The notes under the pieces: generated by a model
The model's database searches: none
What the model was told of the DNA's origin: nothing
The model's input: only the letters and a program-made list of their open reading frames with translations
Shown: positions 57,201-64,000 of the stretch, piece after piece
How the letters are laid out: each line of letters starts with the position of its first letter
Numbering within the stretch: position 1 is the first letter of the stretch
Position numbers and translations under genes: made by a program
Source of the DNA: Andrena cerasifolii
Lineage: Eukaryota > Arthropoda > Insecta > Hymenoptera > Andrenidae
Length of the DNA stretch: 64,000 nucleotides
Assembly: GCF_050908995.1 (NCBI RefSeq)
Contig: NW_027484911.1
Span: forward strand, 186,001 to 250,000
Reading direction: 5' to 3'

Positions 57201-58499
57201 CCGATATTTAAAAACCGATATTGAAAAACAAATATTGAAAAACTGATATTGAAAAACCGATATTGAAAAACCGATATTGAAACCGATATTGCAAAACCGA
57301 TATTGAAAAACCGATATTGAAAAACCGATATTGAATCCGATATTAGAACCGATATTCAAAAACCGATATTGAAAAACAAGTATTGAAAAACTGATATTGA
57401 AAAACCGATATTGAAAAACCGATATTGAAAACCCGATATTGAAAAACCGATATTGAAAAACCGATATTGAAACCGATATTAGAACCGATATTGAAAAACT
57501 TATATCGAAAAACTGATATTGCAAAACCGATATTGAAAAACCGATATTGAAACAGATATTGCAAAACCGATATTGAAAAACCGATATCGAAAAAACAATA
57601 TTGAAAAACTTATATCGAAAAACTGATATTGCAAAACCGATATTGAAAAACCGATATTGCATCCGATATTAGCACCGATATTCAAAAACCGATATTGAAT
57701 CCGATATTGAAAAACCGATATTGAAAAACCGATATTGAAAAACCGATATTGAAAAACCGATATTGAAAAACCTATATCGAAAAACTGATATTGCAAAACC
57801 GATATTGAAAAACACATATTGAAAAACCGATATTGAAAAACCGATATTGAAACCGATATTAGAACCGATATTGAAAAACTTATATCGAAAAACTGATATT
57901 GAAAAACCGATGTTGAAAAACCGATATTGAAAAACCGATATTGAAAAACACATATTGAAAAACAAATATTGAAAAACCGATATTGAAAAACCGATATTGA
58001 AAAACCGATATTGAAAAACCGATATTGAATCCGATATTAGAACCGATATTCAAAAACCGATATTGAAAAACAAGTATTGAAAAACTGATATTGAAAAACC
58101 GATATTGAAAAACCGATATTGAAAACCCGATATTGAAAAACCGATATTGAAACCGATATTAGAACCGATATTGAAAAACTTATATCGAAAAACTGATATT
58201 GAAAAACCGATATAGAAAAACCAATATTGAAAAACTTATATCGAAAAACTGATATTGCAAAACCGATATTGAAAAACAAATATTGAATCCGATATTAGAA
58301 CCGATATTCAAAAACCGATATTGAATCCGATATTCAAAAACCGATATTGAAAAACCGATATTGAAAAACCGATATTGAAAAACCGATATTGAAAAACAAA
58401 TATTGAAAACTGATATCGAAAAACTGATATTGAAAAACCGATATTGAAAAACCGATATTGAAACCGATATTCAAAAGCCGATATTGAAAAACCGATATT
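54267..58499 (+). repeat. Higher-order unit U6 (4,233 bp, block to block)
   Basis: It starts as a copy of U5. It then adds about 1.8 kb in which 57.2-58.3 kb matches 50.5-51.6 kb of U4 at a constant offset of 6,690 bp. A private GATGTTC occurs near 56783, and a GAGCACCGATATT-type joint is absent. Confidence 0.8.
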
Positions 58500-61400
58500 G
58501 GAGAACAAATGTTGAAAAACTGATATCGAAAAACTGATATTGAAAGCCCGATATTGAAAAACCGATATTGAAACCGATATTGAAAAACAAATATTGAAAA
58601 ACTGATATCGAAAAACTGATATTGAAAAACCGATATTGAAAAACCGATATTGAAACCGATATTGCAAAACCGATATTGAAAAACCGATATTGAAAAACCG
58701 ATATTGAATCCGATATTAGAACCGATATTCAAAAACCGATATTGAAAAACAAGTATTGAAAAACTGATATTGAAAAACCGATATTGAAAAACCGATATTG
58801 AAAACCCGATATTGAAAAACCGATATTGAAACCGATATTAGAACCGATATTGAAAAACTTATATCGAAAAACTGATATTGAAAAACCGATATAGAAAAAC
58901 CAATATTGAAAAACTTATATCGAAAAACTGATATTGCAAAACCGATATTGAAAAACAAATATTGAATCCGATATTAGAACCGATATTCAAAAACCGATAT
59001 TGAATCCGATATTAGAACCGATATTCAAAAACCGATATTGAAAAACAAATATTGAAAAACTGATATTGAAAAACCGATATTGAAAAACCGATATTGAAAA
59101 ACCGATATTGAAAAACCGATATTGAAACCGATATTAGAACCGATATTGAAAAACTTATATCGAAAAACTGATATTGCAAAACCGATATTGAAAAACAAAT
59201 ATTGAATCCGATATTAGAACCGATATTCAAAAACCGATATTGAATCCGATATTAGAACCGATATTCAAAAACCGATATTGAAAAACAAATATTGAAAAAC
59301 TGATATTGAAAAACCGATATTGAAAAACCGATATTGAAAAACCGATATTGAAAAACCGATATTGAAAAACCGATATTGAAACCGATATTAGAACCGGTAT
59401 TGAAAAACTTATATCGAAAAACTGATATTGAAAAACCGATATTGAAAAACCGATATTGAAAAACCGATATCGAAAAAACAATATTGAAAAACTTATATCG
59501 AAAAACTGATATTGCAAAACCGATATTGAAAAACCGCTATTGCATCCGATATTAGCACCGATATTCAAAAACCGATATTGAATCCGATATTGAAAAACCG
59601 ATATTGAATCCGATATTGAAAAACCGATATTGAAAAACCGATATTGAAAAACCGATATTGAAAAACCGATATTGAAAAACCGATATTGAAAAACCGATAT
59701 TGAAAAACCGATATTGAAAAACCGATATTGAAAAACCGATATTGAAAAACCTATATCGAAAAACTGATATTGCAAAACCGATATTGAAAAACAAATATTG
59801 AATCCGATATTAGAACCGATATTCAAAAACCGATATTGAATCCGATATTAGAACCGATATTCAAAAACCGATATTGAAAAACAAGTATTGAAAAACTGAT
59901 ATTGAAAAACCGATATTGAAAAACCGATATTGAAAACCCGATATTGAAAAACCGATATTGAAACCGATATTAAAACCGATATTGAAAAACTTATATCGAA
60001 AAACTGATATTGCAAAACCGATATTGAAAAACAAATATTGAATCCGATATTAGAACCGATATTCAAAAACCGATATTGAATCCGATATTAGAACCGATAT
60101 TCAAAAACCGATATTGAAAAACAAATATTGAAAAACTGATATTGAAAAACCGATATTGAAAAACCGATATTGAAAAACCGATATTGAAAAACCGATATTG
60201 AAAAACCGATATTGAAACCGATATTAGAACCGATATTGAAAAACTTATATCGAAAAACTGATATTGAAAAACCGATATTGAAAAACCGATATTGAAAAAC
60301 CGATATTGAAAAACACATATTGAAAAACAAATATTGAAAAACCGATATTGAAAAACCGATATTGAAAAACCGATATTGAAAAACCGATATTGAAAAACCG
60401 ATATTGAAAAACCGATATTGAAAAACCTATATCGAAAAACTGATATTGCAAAACCGATATTGAAAAACAAATATTGAATCCGATATCAGAACCGATATTC
60501 AAAAACCGATATTGAATCCGATATTAGAACCGATATTTAAAAACCGATATTGAAAAACAAATATTGAAAAACTGATATTGAAAAACCGATATTGAAAAAC
60601 CGATATTGAAACCGATATTGCAAAACCGATATTGAAAAACCGATATTGAAAAACCGATATTGAATCCGATATTAGAACCGATATTCAAAAACCGATATTG
60701 AAAAACAAGTATTGAAAAACTGATATTGAAAAACCGATATTGAAAAACCGATATTGAAAACCCGATATTGAAAAACCGATATTGAAAAACCGATATTGAA
60801 ACCGATATTAGAACCGATATTGAAAAACTTATATCGAAAAACTGATATTGCAAAACCGATATTGAAAAACCGATATTGAAACAGATATTGCAAAACCGAT
60901 ATTGAAAAACCGATATCGAAAAAACAATATTGAAAAACTTATATCGAAAAACTGATATTGTAAAACCGATATTGAAAAACCGATATTGCATCCGATATTA
61001 GCACCGATATTCAAAAACCGATATTGAATCCGATATTGAAAAACCGATATTGAAAAACCGATATTGAAAAACCGATATTGAAAAACCGATATTGAAAAAC
61101 CTATATCGAAAAACTGATATTGCAAAACCGATATTGAAAAACACATATTGAAAAACCGATATTGAAAAACCGATATTGAAACCGATATTAGAACCGATAT
61201 TGAAAAACTTATATCGAAAAACTGATATTGAAAAACCGATGTTGAAAAACCGATATTGAAAAACCGATATTGAAAAACACATATTGAAAAACAAATATTG
61301 AAAAACCGATATTGAAAAACCGATATTGAAAAACCGATATTGCATCCGATATTAGCACCGATATTCAAAAACCGATATTGAATCCGATATTGAAAAACCG

Positions 61401-64000
61401 ATATTGAAAAACCGATATTGAAAAACCGATATTGAAAAACCGATATTGAAAAACCGATATTGAAAAACCGATATTGAAAAACCGATATTGAAAAACCGAT
61501 ATTGAAAAACCGATATTGAAAAACCGATATTGAAAAACCGATATTGAAACCGATATTAGAACCGGTATTGAAAAACTTATATCGAAAAACTGATATTGAA
61601 AAACCGATATTGAAAAACCGATATTGAAAAACCGATATTGAAACCGATATTGCAAAACCGATATTGAAAAACCGATATCGAAAAAACAATATTGAAAAAC
61701 TTATATCGAAAAACTGATATTGCAAAACCGATATTGAAAAACCGATATTGCATCCGATATTAGCACCGATATTCAAAAACCGATATTGAATCCGATATTG
61801 AAAAACCGATATTGAAAAACCGATATTGAAAAACCGATATTGAAAAACCGATATTGAAAAACCGATATTGAAAAACCGATATTGAAAAACCGATATTGAA
61901 AAACCTATATCGAAAAACTGATATTGCAAAACCGATATTGAAAAACAAATATTGAATCCGATATTAGAACCGATATTCAAAAACCGATATTGAATCCGAT
62001 ATTAGAACCGATATTCAAAAACCGATATTGAAAAACAAGTATTGAAAAACTGATATTGAAAAACCGATATTGAAAAACCGATATTGAAAACCCGATATTG
62101 AAAAACCGATATTGAAACCGATATTAAAACCGATATTGAAAAACTTATATCGAAAAACTGATATTGCAAAACCGATATTGAAAAACAAATATTGAATCCG
62201 ATATTAGAACCGATATTCAAAAACCGATATTGAATCCGATATTAGAACCGATATTCAAAAACCGATATTGAAAAACAAATATTGAAAAACTGATATTGAA
62301 AAACCGATATTGAAAAACCGATATTGAAAAACCGATATTGAAAAACCGATATTGAAAAACCGATATTGAAACCGATATTAGAACCGATATTGAAAAACTT
62401 ATATCGAAAAACTGATATTGAAAAACCGATATTGAAAAACCGATATTGAAAAACCGATATTGAAAAACACATATTGAAAAACAAATATTGAAAAACCGAT
62501 ATTGAAAAACCGATATTGAAAAACCGATATAGAAAAACCGATATTGAAAAACCGATATTGAAAAACCTATATCGAAAAACTGATATTGCAAAACCGATAT
62601 TGAAAAACAAATATTGAATCCGATATCAGAACCGATATTCAAAAACCGATATTGAATCCGATATTAGAACCGATATTTAAAAACCGATATTGAAAAACAA
62701 ATATTGAAAAACTGATATTGAAAAACCGATATTGAAAAACCGATATTGAAACCGATATTGCAAAACCGATATTGAAAAACTGATATTGCAAAACCGATAT
62801 TGAAAAACCGATATTGAAACAGATATTGCAAAACCGATATTGAAAAACCGATATCGAAAAAACAATATTGAAAAACTTATATCGAAAAACTGATATTGCA
62901 AAACCGATATTGAAAAACCGATATTGCATCCGATATTAGCACCGATATTCAAAAACCGATATTGAATCCGATATTGAAAAACCGATATTGAAAAACCGAT
63001 ATTGAAAAACCGATATTGAAAAACCGATATTGAAAAACCTATATCGAAAAACTGATATTGCAAAACCGATATTGAAAAACACATATTGAAAAACCGATAT
63101 TGAAAAACCGATATTGAAACCGATATTAGAACCGATATTGAAAAACTTATATCGAAAAACTGATATTGAAAAACCGATGTTGAAAAACCGATATTGAAAA
63201 ACCGATATTGAAAAACACATATTGAAAAACAAATATTGAAAAACCGATATTGAAAAACCGATATTGAAAAACCGATATTGAAAAACCGATATTGAATCCG
63301 ATATTAGAACCGATATTCAAAAACCGATATTGAAAAACAAGTATTGAAAAACTGATATTGAAAAACCGATATTGAAAAACCGATATTGAAAACCCGATAT
63401 TGAAAAACCGATATTGAAACCGATATTAGAACCGATATTGAAAAACTTATATCGAAAAACTGATATTGAAAAACCGATATAGAAAAACCAATATTGAAAA
63501 ACTTATATCGAAAAACTGATATTGCAAAACCGATATTGAAAAACAAATATTGAATCCGATATTAGAACCGATATTCAAAAACCGATATTGAATCCGATAT
63601 TAGAACCGATATTCAAAAACCGATATTGAAAAACAAATATTGAAAAACTGATATTGAAAAACCGATATTGAAAAACCGATATTGAAAAACCGATATTGAA
63701 AAACCGATATTGAAAAACCGATATTGAAAAACCGATATTGAAAAACCGATATTGAAACCGATATTAGAACCGATATTGAAAAACTTATATCGAAAAACTG
63801 ATATTGAAAAACCGATGTTGAAAAACCGATATTGAAAAACCGATATTGAAAAACACATATTGAAAAACAAATATTGAAAAACCGATATTGAAAAACCGAT
63901 ATTGAAAAACCGATATTGAAAAACCGATATTGAAAAACCGATATTGAAAAACCGATATTGAAAAACCTATATCGAAAAACTGATATTGCAAAACCGATAT
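58500..64000 (+). repeat. Higher-order unit U7 (at least 5,501 bp, cut by the window end)
   Basis: Its first part matches U6 at +4,233 bp (58.7-59.5 kb). Later parts match at +3,329 bp (60.5-61.3 kb against 57.2-57.9 kb) and +5,267 bp (62.94-63.55 kb against 57.67-58.28 kb). At the place where the +5,267 bp register would put the next GGAGAAC block (63767) there is ordinary repeat, so the unit continues or has lost the block. GAATCCGATATTG is tandemly doubled near 59580-59615, and TTGTAAAACC near 60960 is private. Confidence 0.75.

Larger units (their letters stand above)
1..64000 (+). repeat. 14-bp satellite DNA array filling the whole window
   Basis: The monomer AAAAACCGATATTG repeats head to tail from the first base to the last, mixed with 12-bp forms such as GAATCCGATATT and AGAACCGATATT. 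Nearly every monomer keeps a recognisable (C/A)(C/T/A)(G/A)ATATT core, and most carry one CpG. Recurrent variants are CTGATATT, ACAAATATT, ACACATATT, CCAATATT, TATATCG and GCAAAACC. Their order repeats over hundreds to thousands of bases, which is the mark of higher-order repeats. Orientation never changes, and no stretch of non-repeat sequence was seen. Antisense frames stay open by chance of composition and repeat length, and no gene is supported. By general knowledge of satellites this is heterochromatic nuclear DNA of a eukaryote. The species and any centromere role are unknown. Confidence 0.97.

Noticed and set aside
60829..61980. Long minus-strand reading frame (383 codons) and about 200 shorter ones as genes
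   Set aside because: They are translations of the satellite. All three antisense frames give the same 14-residue unit, frames end where TATATCG or TATTAG variants occur, many begin at TTG rather than ATG, and no non-repeat coding sequence, promoter or splice context is seen.
1..64000. CRISPR array
   Set aside because: There are no unique spacers between repeats. Units follow each other directly and the variation is in the repeat itself.
1..64000. Telomeric repeat tract
   Set aside because: Neither strand is G-rich in the telomere manner, the monomer resembles no common telomere unit, monomer length is mixed, and complex kilobase-scale duplication is present. The array also runs off both window ends, so no chromosome end is seen.
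1..64000. Iterons or a replication origin
   Set aside because: Iterons are few and lie beside a replication gene. Here thousands of copies fill the window with no gene.
1..64000. CENP-B box as evidence for a centromere
   Set aside because: The conserved TTCG and CGGG parts of the CENP-B box do not occur together in any monomer form I saw, so centromere function cannot be claimed from this motif.
1..64000. Clear CpG decay by methylation across the array
   Set aside because: CTGATATT and CCAATATT could come from CpG deamination, but they are fixed, recurrent variants copied with their units. Most private changes I noted (CCGAAATT, CCGTTATT, CCGCTATT, CCGGTATT, GATGTT) are not CpG transitions. 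Methylation status cannot be read from this.

Overview
All 64,000 bases are one tandem satellite array. I found no gene, RNA gene, transposon or single-copy sequence. The basic unit is a 14-bp monomer, AAAAACCGATATTG, always in this orientation on the + strand. It is interspersed with 12-bp forms (GAAACCGATATT, GAATCCGATATT, AGAACCGATATT) and a limited set of recurrent variants: CTGATATT, ACAAATATT, ACACATATT, CCAATATT, C(C/T)TATATCG, TGATATCG and GCAAAACC. The array runs off both ends of the window. Dividing the length by 13-14 bp gives about 4,600-4,700 monomers; I did not count them. The consensus is 29% G+C, with an A:T ratio of 7:3 on the + strand.

This looks like nuclear heterochromatin of a eukaryote, such as a centromeric, pericentromeric or other satellite block. 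Tens of kilobases of short repeats with layered higher-order structure and no coding content are not expected in bacteria or organelles. Nothing in the window identifies the species or shows whether the array works as a centromere.

The interest lies in the higher-order structure. At 1-8.95 kb is an irregular mosaic. At about 8.95-15.3 kb a segment of about 3.14 kb is tandemly duplicated (A1/A2). At 15.33-21.25 kb a second segment of about 3.0 kb is duplicated (B1/B2). At 21.25-29.9 kb is another mosaic, with a partial third B copy at about 23.68-25.2 kb. From about 29.9 kb to the end the array is a different, more uniform subfamily. It can be phased by a diagnostic block starting GGAGAACAAATG (the 'GGAGAAC block'), which recurs with spacings of 982, 4213, 5428, 6409, 4891, 2431 and 4233 bp. 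These units share long stretches and differ by internal deletions and duplications, such as an extra 1,201 bp in the unit at 35.1 kb. Markers private to each side (AAAAATTGATATT at 10.5-29.4 kb; AAAAGCCGATATT and AAACAGATATT further right) place a subfamily boundary near 28-30 kb.

The long minus-strand reading frames are by-products of the repeat. A 14-bp unit is not a multiple of three, so all three antisense frames give the same 14-residue peptide repeat until a variant monomer supplies TAG or TAA. None is annotated as a gene. Positions and offsets were read by eye from landmarks, so duplication edges are approximate unless given as a marker position.
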